Shown: one piece after another, positions 45,749 through 53,484 of the stretch
How positions within the stretch are numbered: the first letter of the stretch is position 1
How the letters are laid out: each line of letters begins with the position of its first letter
Program-made: the position numbers and the translations under genes
NCBI GenBank assembly: GCA_963707875.1
Contig: CAVPRU010000001.1
Location: 992,001 to 1,056,000 of the forward strand
From: SZUA-320 sp963707875
Lineage (GTDB): Bacteria; Gemmatimonadota; Gemmatimonadetes; Gemmatimonadales; GWC2-71-9
Direction: 5' to 3'
DNA length: 64,000 nucleotides
The notes under the pieces: generated by a model
Told to the model about the DNA's origin: nothing
The model's database searches: none
The model's input: the letters and a program-made list of their open reading frames with translations, nothing else

Positions 45749-47420
45749 CGTCCACCGGGAAGACCCCCTGGGGGAGTTCCTCGGTCGGCTCCAGGACCTC
45801 GCCGCCCACCCGGGCACCGAGGAAGAGCAGGTCCAGCTCATGGCCCGGATTCGGGGGCATTCCCCGGAGTGGTCCCGCCGCCTCGACGAGTTCCTGGTCG
45901 GTGAGATGCGGGGAGTTGCCGAGACCGTCAATGAGGTGTGCCGCCAGCAGAAGGCGCTGGAGGCGATGTGCAAGAAGCTCACGGCACCCCCGCAGCATGC
46001 CGCCGTCTACCTGGGGGCCGTCGAGACCAGTCATGGCCCTGGTGCGGTGGTATCGTACCACAACGCGCCCCGGGTGGTTACCCTGAGCGACGGCGTGGAT
46101 CCGGCCCGGCTCCGCCCCGGTGAGACTGTTCTGCTCGGCCCCGAACTGAATGTGGTCGTGGGGCTGCTGGGCGATCCGCTCTTCAATACCGGCGAGACCG
46201 CAACCTTCGACCGGTACACCGGGGACGGCCGCCTGATCGTGCGGTACCGTGAGGAGGAGAGCGTGGTCCGGCCGGCGGGGACTCTGGCGGAGGACGAACT
46301 CCGGTCCGGAGACCAGGTCCGTTGGAATCGCGGAATCGGACTCGCCTTCGAGCGGCTGCCCCGCGGCGAGGGCAGCGATCGCTTCATGGAAGACACGCCC
46401 GGGGACTCCTTCGCGGACGTGGGAGGGCTCGACCATCAGGTCGCCCGACTCCAGCGGGTGATCCGGATGCAGATGGAACACCCCGAAGCGGTGAGCCGAT
46501 ACCGCCTCCGCCGCCGGACCTCGGTCCTGCTTTCCGGCCCGCCCGGTACCGGGAAGACCCTGGTGGCCCGGGCCCTGGCCGGCTGGCTCGCCACCCTGTC
46601 GTCCTCGGGCCGGTCCCGGTTCATGAACGTCAAGCCGGGGAGCCTGCACAGCATGTGGTACGCCCAGAGCGAGGCCAACTACCGGGAGGCATTCCGGGTG
46701 GCCCGCGAGGCCGGCGCCCGGGACCCCGACGTCCCGGTAGTGATGTTCTTCGACGAAGTGGACGCCATCGGCATGGCTCGCGGGGGATCCAGTCACCAGG
46801 TGGACGACCGGGTTCTCACCGCATTCATGGCCGAGCTCGATGGGCTGGAGGCTCGCGGCAACATTCTGGTGGTGGCCGCGACTAACCGGCGCGACGCCCT
46901 GGACCCGGCTCTCCTCCGACCGGGGCGTCTGGGGGATCTGATCCTCGACATTCCCCGCCCCGACCGGACCGCGGCCCTCGAGGTCTTCGCCAGGCACCTG
47001 CATCTGGACCTGCCCTACAGCGGTCCTGCTGCCGAGGCCCGCAGCTCGCTGATTGAGCACGCGGTGTCCCGGATCTATGCGCCGAGCGGCCTGGGTGAGC
47101 TGGCCGTGCTCACCCTGCGCGACGGCAGCCGCCGGCCGGTGGTCGCGGCCGACCTGGTGAGCGGGGCGGTGATCGCCAGTATCTGCCAGGCTGCGGTGGA
47201 GCACGCCTGCTTGCGCGACGTCGAGTCCGGGGTGTCCGGAGTCCGGCTGGAGGATCTGCTCGATTCCATCGAGGCCGAGTTCGACACCGCCGCCCGGGGC
47301 CTGACGCCGGCCAACTGCCATCGGTTCCTGGAACGGCTGCCCAGTGATGTGGACGTGGTCAAGGTGGAGCCGGTGGCCCGCCGGCTGCGCCGGCCCCACC
47401 GTTTCCTGCGAGTCGCCTGA
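45732..47420 (+). CDS. ARC/Mpa-like proteasomal-type AAA ATPase
   Basis: The 562-residue product has a strong GGAGG box. A helical N-terminal region (about 30-85, RGVAETVNEVCRQQKALEAM) is followed by OB-fold-like segments (about 90-210) and one AAA module: Walker A GPPGTGKT (269-276), Walker B VVMFFDEVD (336-344), AATNRRDALDPALLRPGRL with sensor Asn and Arg fingers. Segments EDTPGDSFADVGGLDHQV and ILDIPRPDRTAALEVF match the ARC/Mpa unfoldases that receive pupylated proteins. The C-terminus ends HRFLRVA and lacks the HbYX tail that docks onto 20S proteasomes. It would unfold tagged proteins, but with another partner or none. Confidence 0.85.
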   Translation: MFRSRSVHREDPLGEFLGRLQDLAAHPGTEEEQVQLMARIRGHSPEWSRRLDEFLVGEMRGVAETVNEVCRQQKALEAMCKKLTAPPQHAAVYLGAVETSHGPGAVVSYHNAPRVVTLSDGVDPARLRPGETVLLGPELNVVVGLLGDPLFNTGETATFDRYTGDGRLIVRYREEESVVRPAGTLAEDELRSGDQVRWNRGIGLAFERLPRGEGSDRFMEDTPGDSFADVGGLDHQVARLQRVIRMQMEHPEAVSRYRLRRRTSVLLSGPPGTGKTLVARALAGWLATLSSSGRSRFMNVKPGSLHSMWYAQSEANYREAFRVAREAGARDPDVPVVMFFDEVDAIGMARGGSSHQVDDRVLTAFMAELDGLEARGNILVVAATNRRDALDPALLRPGRLGDLILDIPRPDRTAALEVFARHLHLDLPYSGPAAEARSSLIEHAVSRIYAPSGLGELAVLTLRDGSRRPVVAADLVSGAVIASICQAAVEHACLRDVESGVSGVRLEDLLDSIEAEFDTAARGLTPANCHRFLERLPSDVDVVKVEPVARRLRRPHRFLRVA

Positions 47421-49015
47421 TGTCGGCCCCCAGCACGGTCCCGACAGACGGAGCCCCGCGCCCCAAGCTGTGCGGAGCGGACGTGGAGCTGGGCAACTTC
47501 ATCTCCGGACAGCCGCCGGCACGGGGACGCGGCCGGGCGCCGCACACGGGCCGAATCGCCTCCCGGGAGCTGCTCGCCGCTTTCGCCCGGGTCACCGGAG
47601 GCATCGGGCAGCGCACCGATGGGCAACGGTGGCCGGTCAATCCCCAGGACGTGGGCCGGATCTGGCTGCCCGGGAATGGGGGCTGCGGGTACATCGATCT
47701 CGATCACCTTGAGCTCTGCCTGCCCGAGGTGACCAGCGCCTTCGATCACGTGGCCGCCTGGCACGCGATGCTGGCCCTGACCCAGGATGCCCTCCGCGAC
47801 GCCAATGCGGCCCGCCCGGCCGAGCGGCCGATCTCGGTGCTGGTGAACAACAGCGACGGTCAAGGGAACTCGTACGGCAGCCATCTCAATGTCCTGCTCG
47901 CGCGCGGGGCCTGGGACTGCCTGATGGGCCGGAAGCTGCATCAGCTGGCCTTCCTCATGGCCCACCAGGTCTCGAGTCTGGTGCTCACCGGTCAGGGTAA
48001 GGTCGGCAGCGAGAACGGGACACCCGACGCGGCGTTTCAGCTTTCCCAGCGGGCGGATTTCCTGGAGACTCTGCTCGGGCGCCAGACCACCTGGTTCCGC
48101 CCGCTGATCAACACCCGGGACGAACCATTGAGTCAGGATGCCAGGCTCCACGTCATCTGTTACGACAGTACGCTGTGTCAGGTGGGGAGCCTGCTCCGGA
48201 TCGGACCGCTCCAGCTGGTCCTGGCCATGATCGAGGCCGGGCGGCTGCGGGCGGAGCTGGCCCTGGAGGATCCGTTGGAAGCGATCCAGCTCTGGAGCCG
48301 CGACCCCTCCCTGGAAACCCGGGCGCCACTGGTGGATGGCCGGATGGTGACCGCGCCGGAGCTTCAACTGCTGTTCGCGGAGTCGGCGGCACAGTTCGTG
48401 GAGACTGGCGAAGCAGAGGAGGTGGTGCCCCGGGCCGGAGAGATCGTGACCCTGTGGTGCGAGACGATGGAGATCCTGCGGCGAAAGGAGTGGTCCGCCG
48501 CGGCCCGGCGGCTGGACTGGGCCCTCAAGCTGGCCACGCTCGAACGGGCCCTCCGCCAGCGCCCTGACCTCGACTGGCAGGCGCCCGAGCTCAAGCACCT
48601 CGATCACCTGTACGCCGGGCTCGACCCGGAACAGGGCCTGTTCTGGCACTGGGCCCGGGCCGGCGTCACCGATACGGTGGTCTCCCAGGAAGCGGTCGCG
48701 CACCTCCGCACCGCACCACCGGACGACACCCGGGCCTGGGCCCGGGCCCACCTGCTGCGTGAGGCCGGGACCGACGCGATCGACTCCGTGGACTGGGATC
48801 GCATCGCCTTTCGACTGCCCGGTCCGCTGGGACGGCGACGGTACTGGCGGATCGACCTGCCCGACCCGCTGGGCGGTACCCGCGCCCACTGGCCTTCCGG
48901 CGACAGACCAAGCCTGGCCGGGCGGCTCGAGGCCCTGGGAGCCACATCCCAGCGTCCGGTGACAGGACCGCAGGGTCGACGCTCCGTCCCGGCCACCACG
49001 AGAGGTTCACGATGA
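47420..49015 (+). CDS. PafA/Dop-family protein 1 (Pup ligase or depupylase type)
   Basis: The 531-residue product begins inside the preceding stop (TGATG). It has the glutamine-synthetase-like fold of Pup ligase/deamidase enzymes: LCGADVELGNF (residues 18-27, where family members read GIETEYG), GYIDLDHLELCLPEV (Asp 93, the equivalent of the catalytic Asp), VNNSDGQGNSYGSHLNVLL (ATP and Pup site), LHVICYDSTLCQVGSLLRIG and RRLDWALKLATLERAL. The first metal-binding Glu seems replaced by Asp 21, with Glu 23 kept. It could be the Dop-like member. The tail beyond 470 is specific to this protein. Confidence 0.8.
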   Translation: MSAPSTVPTDGAPRPKLCGADVELGNFISGQPPARGRGRAPHTGRIASRELLAAFARVTGGIGQRTDGQRWPVNPQDVGRIWLPGNGGCGYIDLDHLELCLPEVTSAFDHVAAWHAMLALTQDALRDANAARPAERPISVLVNNSDGQGNSYGSHLNVLLARGAWDCLMGRKLHQLAFLMAHQVSSLVLTGQGKVGSENGTPDAAFQLSQRADFLETLLGRQTTWFRPLINTRDEPLSQDARLHVICYDSTLCQVGSLLRIGPLQLVLAMIEAGRLRAELALEDPLEAIQLWSRDPSLETRAPLVDGRMVTAPELQLLFAESAAQFVETGEAEEVVPRAGEIVTLWCETMEILRRKEWSAAARRLDWALKLATLERALRQRPDLDWQAPELKHLDHLYAGLDPEQGLFWHWARAGVTDTVVSQEAVAHLRTAPPDDTRAWARAHLLREAGTDAIDSVDWDRIAFRLPGPLGRRRYWRIDLPDPLGGTRAHWPSGDRPSLAGRLEALGATSQRPVTGPQGRRSVPATTRGSR

Positions 49016-49200
49016 GAGAACGGCACCAGCGCGACGAGTACCCCTGTCCCCCGCCGGACCCGATCGAGGCCGGCGGGCTGGATCAGGCCCGCCAAGAGGC
49101 CGAGGATCTGCTCCTGGCCGGCGAGGAGGCCATTCGGCGTGCCCTCTCGGGCGACAGCCGGGAGTTCTTGCGGGCCAGCCGGCAGGAGGGCGGTGAGTGA
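49012..49200 (+). CDS. Pup-like protein ending in Gly-Gly-Glu
   Basis: The 62-residue product overlaps both neighbours (ATGA and GTGA). Its size, disordered N-terminus rich in Pro and charge, a helical middle (QARQEAEDLLLAGEEAIRRA) and the tail REFLRASRQEGGE align with actinobacterial Pup (which ends DFVRAYVQKGGQ). It ends in Glu rather than Gln, so it would not need deamidation before ligation. It has no lysine, so chains on itself could not form. The genes for two PafA/Dop-family enzymes and an ARC-like ATPase around it make the assignment strong despite its short length. Confidence 0.87.
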   Translation: MRERHQRDEYPCPPPDPIEAGGLDQARQEAEDLLLAGEEAIRRALSGDSREFLRASRQEGGE

Positions 49201-50714
49201 CCGAGGTCCCGGTGCTCATGGGGATGGAGACCGAGTACGCCCTCGCGGCAGTTCCGCGCGGCGGGCAAGACGTCTCCCTGACCTCGGTGGCCAACCGCCT
49301 CCTCGACCTGGCCCGGCAGGGTTACCCATCGGTACCGTCCCAGCCAGGTTCGGGCCTGTTCCTGGCCACCGGGGGTCGGCTGTACGTGGACATCGGAAGC
49401 CATCCCGAGTACGCCACTCCCGAGTGCACCGATCCCTGGGAGCTGGTGCGCCAGGTCCGGGCCGGCGACGCCCTCCTGCTCGAACTCGGCAGACGGCTGC
49501 TGGCCCGGGACCCGGGGCTCAAGGATCTGGCGATCCTTCGGACCAACGTGGACTACAGCCGGACCGGCGCCACCTGGGGGTGCCACGAGTCGTACCTGCA
49601 CCGGCTTCCCTCGTTCCTGCTTCCCGGCCAGCTGATGGCCCATCTCGTTACCCGGGTCCTGTACACCGGCGCGGGCGGCTTCCACCCCGAGGCACCCGGA
49701 CTCCAGTTCACCCTCTCACCCAGGGCGTGGCACTTCACCGAGGCGGTGTCTGGCTCGTCTACCCACGGCCGTGGGATCTTTCATGCCCGCGAGGAGGCCC
49801 TGAGCGGCCACGGCTGGAAGCGGCTTCACCTGATCTGCGGCGACAGCACCTGCTCGGACCTCGCGACGCTGCTCAAGGTCGGGACGACCTCCCTGGTGGT
49901 GGCCTCGGTCACCGCGGGCCTCCGGCCCGGCAACGGCATCCAGCTGGCCAACCCGGTGGCCGCGCTCCACGCCGTGGCGGCGGACCCGACCGGGCAAGTG
50001 GAGCTGGAGCTCGAGTCGGGCCGGACCACGACGCCCCTGGCCCTCCAGCGGCACTACCTCGACTCCGTCCTGTCGGCTCTGGCTCGGGGCTGCCTGCCCA
50101 GCTGGGCTGACGCCATCTGCACCCTCTGGCGCCGCCAGCTCGAGGCCATCGAGACGGGGGGAGACGCTGTGGCCCGGACCCTCGACTGGGGCATCAAGCG
50201 GGCACTGTACCGGCGCTGGGCCAGTCGACACGGGTTCAGCTGGGAGAAGATCGCCGGCTGGAACCAGCTGCTGGCCCGGGTCGAGCGCGCGCTGACCGGA
50301 GGAGCCGGCGCTGCTGCGCACTCGCCGGACGATGACGAGGTCCGTCCACGACTGCTGCCCGTCACCGGGTTCTTCAACTTGCGCCGGGAATTGCTGGAGG
50401 CCGACCTCCGGTTCGGTCAACTGGGACCTGGCGGGATCTTCGCTCAGCTCGACCAGCAGGGAGTGCTGGACCATCGGGTGAATGGGGTCGGAACCGGGGT
50501 CTGGGATGGAAACCTGCCCGGACCAGGTCGGGCCCGGGTCCGAGCTCAGGCGATCTGCGCTTTGTGGAAGCGCGGAGCGAGTCCGGAGCACTCCTGTGAC
50601 TGGCCGATCATCATCAACACCCTGACCGGCGACTTCCTCGACCTGTCCGACCCCTTCATCGAGCACGCCGCATGGTCAGCCCAGCCGCAGCCAGTACCTC
50701 TGGAATCGCTCTGA
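49197..50714 (+). CDS. PafA/Dop-family protein 2 (probable Pup ligase)
   Basis: The 505-residue product starts at GTG 49197, overlapping the Pup stop, with AGGAGG upstream. It keeps the family signature: VLMGMETEYAL (Glu 11 and Glu 13), GGRLYVDIGSHPEYATPECT (catalytic Asp 65 and Glu 71), DYSRTGATWGCHESYLHRLP, RLHLICGDSTCSDLATLLKV and RTLDWGIKRALYRRWA. It is closer to PafA/Dop than the first paralogue. It should form the isopeptide bond between the Pup C-terminal Glu and target lysines, or reverse it. Its 3' end overlaps the convergent RyR gene by 59 bases. Confidence 0.87.
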   Translation: MTEVPVLMGMETEYALAAVPRGGQDVSLTSVANRLLDLARQGYPSVPSQPGSGLFLATGGRLYVDIGSHPEYATPECTDPWELVRQVRAGDALLLELGRRLLARDPGLKDLAILRTNVDYSRTGATWGCHESYLHRLPSFLLPGQLMAHLVTRVLYTGAGGFHPEAPGLQFTLSPRAWHFTEAVSGSSTHGRGIFHAREEALSGHGWKRLHLICGDSTCSDLATLLKVGTTSLVVASVTAGLRPGNGIQLANPVAALHAVAADPTGQVELELESGRTTTPLALQRHYLDSVLSALARGCLPSWADAICTLWRRQLEAIETGGDAVARTLDWGIKRALYRRWASRHGFSWEKIAGWNQLLARVERALTGGAGAAAHSPDDDEVRPRLLPVTGFFNLRRELLEADLRFGQLGPGGIFAQLDQQGVLDHRVNGVGTGVWDGNLPGPGRARVRAQAICALWKRGASPEHSCDWPIIINTLTGDFLDLSDPFIEHAAWSAQPQPVPLESL

Positions 50715-51129
50715 CCGCCTCCCGGTCCCACTCCCGAGCCTCAACCCCAAGTTCGTCCCATGACACCAGATACGGTGTGATCCGGCGGGCCAGGTCCCGC
50801 ACCGGTCCAGCGGTCCACCCGGCGGCAACTCGATCCTGGACCCAGCGATCGTGTTCCAGGATTGCCAGCCGTTCGACGTCCTCCGGAGTGAGCACCCGCT
50901 CGGGACCGTCGTTCCCGGCCAGGACGATTCGGCAGCCGAGCAGCGCCAGTTTCTCCTCGACCCCTGCCGCCTGGTCCCGGTTGGACCGCTTGAGCGCCTC
51001 GTCCAGTTCGGCCCACGGCCTCATCGCGGGATCCGATGACGGCTTCCGCTCCGACTGGTTCTTCCGGTACCGCTCGTGAATCGCCTCGGCCATGAGTTCC
51101 AGTGCCTCGGGTGGCAGACCAGCGCTCAT
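50656..51129 (-). CDS. Stand-alone RyR-domain protein
   Basis: The 157-residue product starts at ATG 51129 with GGAGG upstream; its start overlaps the phosphatase stop (ATGA). It is one RyR (ryanodine-receptor repeat) domain: ELMAEAIHERYRKNQ, RPWAELDEALKRSNRDQAAG, ILEHDRWVQDRVAAGWTAG, ITPYLVSWDELGVEAREWDR and VRAIPEVLAAAGL. The EHxRW and W-x-L-xx-E-x-D-R motifs match those in the next two RyR genes. Bacterial RyR domains are thought to bind small ligands, and have been linked to conflict systems. The role here is unknown. Confidence 0.85.
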   Translation of the reverse strand: MSAGLPPEALELMAEAIHERYRKNQSERKPSSDPAMRPWAELDEALKRSNRDQAAGVEEKLALLGCRIVLAGNDGPERVLTPEDVERLAILEHDRWVQDRVAAGWTAGPVRDLARRITPYLVSWDELGVEAREWDREAVRAIPEVLAAAGLTMRRAR

Positions 51130-51632
51130 GGTTCCTCCGTTTTCCGATCGCCCCAGGCCAGGTGGGCCTCCGAGAGCCCGGCCCTGGTGTGAGGCCGCAG
51201 CTGTTCAATGCATTGCAGGGCATCCTCCCGGTTCAGGCCCCGCTCTCTGAGCAGAGCATAGCTCATCATTCCGGTCCGGTGGATCCCGGCCGAGCAATGG
51301 ATCAGAGCCGACTCCCCGCGATCGAGCGCCAGGTCGATCTCGGCCAGGCCGGCCCGGGCTTCCCGATCCCGTCGTCCCTCCGGAGGACGCCCCCCCGGAA
51401 GCGGAATCCAGCTCCACGCCAGCCCGGCGCGCTCCACGGCCTGGCCGATCTCCCGGGCTCCCTCGCTCCCCGAGAGCAGGGTGACCACGCGGTCGCAGCC
51501 GCTCTTGGGCAGATAGGGGATGGTCCGGAGCCGGAGCCGGTGCCAGAGGGCCAGCCGGCCCGGGGCCACCGTCACCCAGCGGAACCCGAATCCCGGCACC
51601 GGCCCCGTTGCTTCTGCGAGATGTCCCATCAT
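51126..51632 (-). CDS. Dual-specificity/tyrosine phosphatase-like protein
   Basis: The 168-residue product starts at ATG 51632 (GGAG five bases upstream); ATG 51629 is the alternative. The core has the CX5R loop IHCSAGIHRTGMMSYALL, with Cys 113 and Arg 119, preceded by CDRVVTLLSGSEGAREIGQA and LAWSWIPLPGGRPPEG, which carries the general-acid-loop region. The end is helical (EDALQCIEQLRPHTRAGLSE). It may act on phosphoproteins, phosphoinositides or nucleotides. It is coupled to the RyR gene and divergent from the TrkA-N-RyR gene. Confidence 0.83.
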   Translation of the reverse strand: MMGHLAEATGPVPGFGFRWVTVAPGRLALWHRLRLRTIPYLPKSGCDRVVTLLSGSEGAREIGQAVERAGLAWSWIPLPGGRPPEGRRDREARAGLAEIDLALDRGESALIHCSAGIHRTGMMSYALLRERGLNREDALQCIEQLRPHTRAGLSEAHLAWGDRKTEEP

Positions 51633-51693
51633 TCCCTCTCCGGCGGTCTGCCCCTTGCGGATCACCGACTCGGAACTTACTTCAGCGGAGCCG

Positions 51694-53484
51694 ATGACCC
51701 CACCCAGCGACCCACCCCGCATTGACCGGTGGCCCCGCCACCGCCGCCTGCTGGCGGTGGCCTGGTTCCTCCTGACCATGGTCCTGGGGACGGCCGGTTA
51801 TCTGGCGTGGTGGCAGCTTGCTCCATCGCCCCGCTCCCTCCTCCAGGCCCTGTTCAGCACTGTTCAGCTGTTCGTGCTCCAGACCCCGACCTTCGACCGC
51901 CCGATCAACGGGATGCTCGAAGCGGCGCGCTGGATGGCGGCACTCTTCCTGGGCGGCTCGGTCTACCAGGTGGCCCGGGCCCTGCTGACGGACGAGATCG
52001 GGACCTGGAAACTCCGCCGGCTCTCGGGACATACCGTCATCACCGGGCTCGGGCGGCGGGGGCTGGCTTGCGCCCGAGCCGAGCGAGCCCGGAGTCCGAA
52101 GCGGGGGATCGTCGTGGTGGATCAGGCGCCCGACGAGGCGATGGTTCGGGCCTGCGACGCGATCGGCGCTCGGGTGATCACGGGGGATGCTGGTGATGCC
52201 GCCGTCCTCGACCAGGCTGGCGTCGGGAAGGCGGCCGCACTCTACGCCCTGTGCCCGGACGATGGCACCAACTGCGAAACCGCGGTGCAGGCGACGCTGC
52301 TCCGGAAGCGCAGGGCCTCCCGCGGCGAGCCGCTCGATTGTCACGTACAGGTGGCCGACGTGGATCTCCGGGTCGAACTCCAGCGTCACGCCGCGGTGGT
52401 CGCCCCTGCGGAGACAGCGGCCTCGATCCGGTTCTTCGACATGTTCGATCTCGAGGCCCACCGGGCGCTGCTGCACGGGCTCCCCATCGATCACGGCGGG
52501 ATCGCCGCGTCGGAACCCCGCCGCGCTCATCTGGTGATTCTGGGCTTCGGCCGGATGGGCCGGGCGGTGGCACTCCGCGCGGCCCGACTGGGGCACTTCG
52601 CCAACGCCGTCGGAGATCCTTCGCGTCGGCTCCGGATCTCGGTGATCGATCGCGAGGCGCCGGCCCGCGAGGCCGCCCTCCTGTACAGATACCTCGGGTT
52701 CCCGCTCGCCGCCGAGCTTGAACTGCACCAGTTGGAAATCGAGTCTGCGGCGGCGCGTACCCTGCTCGAGGGGTGGTGCGCCGACCTGGATGCCCTGACC
52801 AGCATCGCGATTTGCTTCGACAACGAGCCCCGGGCCGTGGAGGTCTGCCTCCGACTGCTCCCCCTGCTTCAGGCCCACGATGCCCGGGTGGCCCTGCGGG
52901 TGGCTCGGCGGGCCGGCCTGGCGAGCTTGGTCAACTCCATGCCCGCCGGTGCCAGGCCACCGGTGGTGCTGTTCGGAGGGATCGACCAGGACTGGTGGAA
53001 CCAGTCGGTCATGGACACCCGGGACGAACTCCTGGCCCGCATCATCCATCTCCGGTTCGTCTCCGAGCGGCTGGCCGGCGGGAGTCCCGGTGACAACCCC
53101 GCGCTCGCCCCGTGGAATGCCCTGGCGGAGGATCTGCGGGAATCCAACCGACAGCAGGCCGACCACGTGCCCATCAAACTCCGGGCGATCGGATGCGAGA
53201 TCGCGCCCGAGGCCGACCCCCGCCCGGCCATCGGACCCCTGACAGCCGACCAGATCGAGACCCTGGCGGCCATGGAGCACAACCGCTGGAACGGCGAGCG
53301 GTGGCTGGCGGGCTGGCAGTTCGCGCCGGGGCCCAAGAACCTGCTCCGGAGGACCAGCCCGTACCTGGTGCCCTGGACCGAGCTCCGGGACGAGGTGCGG
53401 GAGTACGATCGCCAGAGCGTTCGGCTGATTCCGGAACTGCTGGCGGCGGCAGGGGCCAAGGCGGTCCGGCAGGTGCCGGGCTAG
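51694..53484 (+). CDS. Membrane protein with two TrkA-N domains and a RyR domain
   Basis: The 596-residue product starts at ATG 51694 with GGAG close upstream. The N-terminus has two hydrophobic helices (LLAVAWFLLTMVLGTAGYLA and AARWMAALFLGGSVYQVARA) around a re-entrant-like loop, as in ion channels. Two RCK/TrkA-N Rossmann folds follow: HTVITGLGRRGLACARAE (GxGxxG, 118-123) and HLVILGFGRMGRAVALRAAR. The C-terminal 110 residues are an RyR domain (LAPWNALAEDLRESNRQQAD, AMEHNRWNGERWLAGWQFAP, LVPWTELRDEVREYDRQSVR). It may be a ligand-gated channel or a nucleotide sensor. Its stop shares CTAG with the convergent gene. Confidence 0.82.
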   Translation: MTPPSDPPRIDRWPRHRRLLAVAWFLLTMVLGTAGYLAWWQLAPSPRSLLQALFSTVQLFVLQTPTFDRPINGMLEAARWMAALFLGGSVYQVARALLTDEIGTWKLRRLSGHTVITGLGRRGLACARAERARSPKRGIVVVDQAPDEAMVRACDAIGARVITGDAGDAAVLDQAGVGKAAALYALCPDDGTNCETAVQATLLRKRRASRGEPLDCHVQVADVDLRVELQRHAAVVAPAETAASIRFFDMFDLEAHRALLHGLPIDHGGIAASEPRRAHLVILGFGRMGRAVALRAARLGHFANAVGDPSRRLRISVIDREAPAREAALLYRYLGFPLAAELELHQLEIESAAARTLLEGWCADLDALTSIAICFDNEPRAVEVCLRLLPLLQAHDARVALRVARRAGLASLVNSMPAGARPPVVLFGGIDQDWWNQSVMDTRDELLARIIHLRFVSERLAGGSPGDNPALAPWNALAEDLRESNRQQADHVPIKLRAIGCEIAPEADPRPAIGPLTADQIETLAAMEHNRWNGERWLAGWQFAPGPKNLLRRTSPYLVPWTELRDEVREYDRQSVRLIPELLAAAGAKAVRQVPG

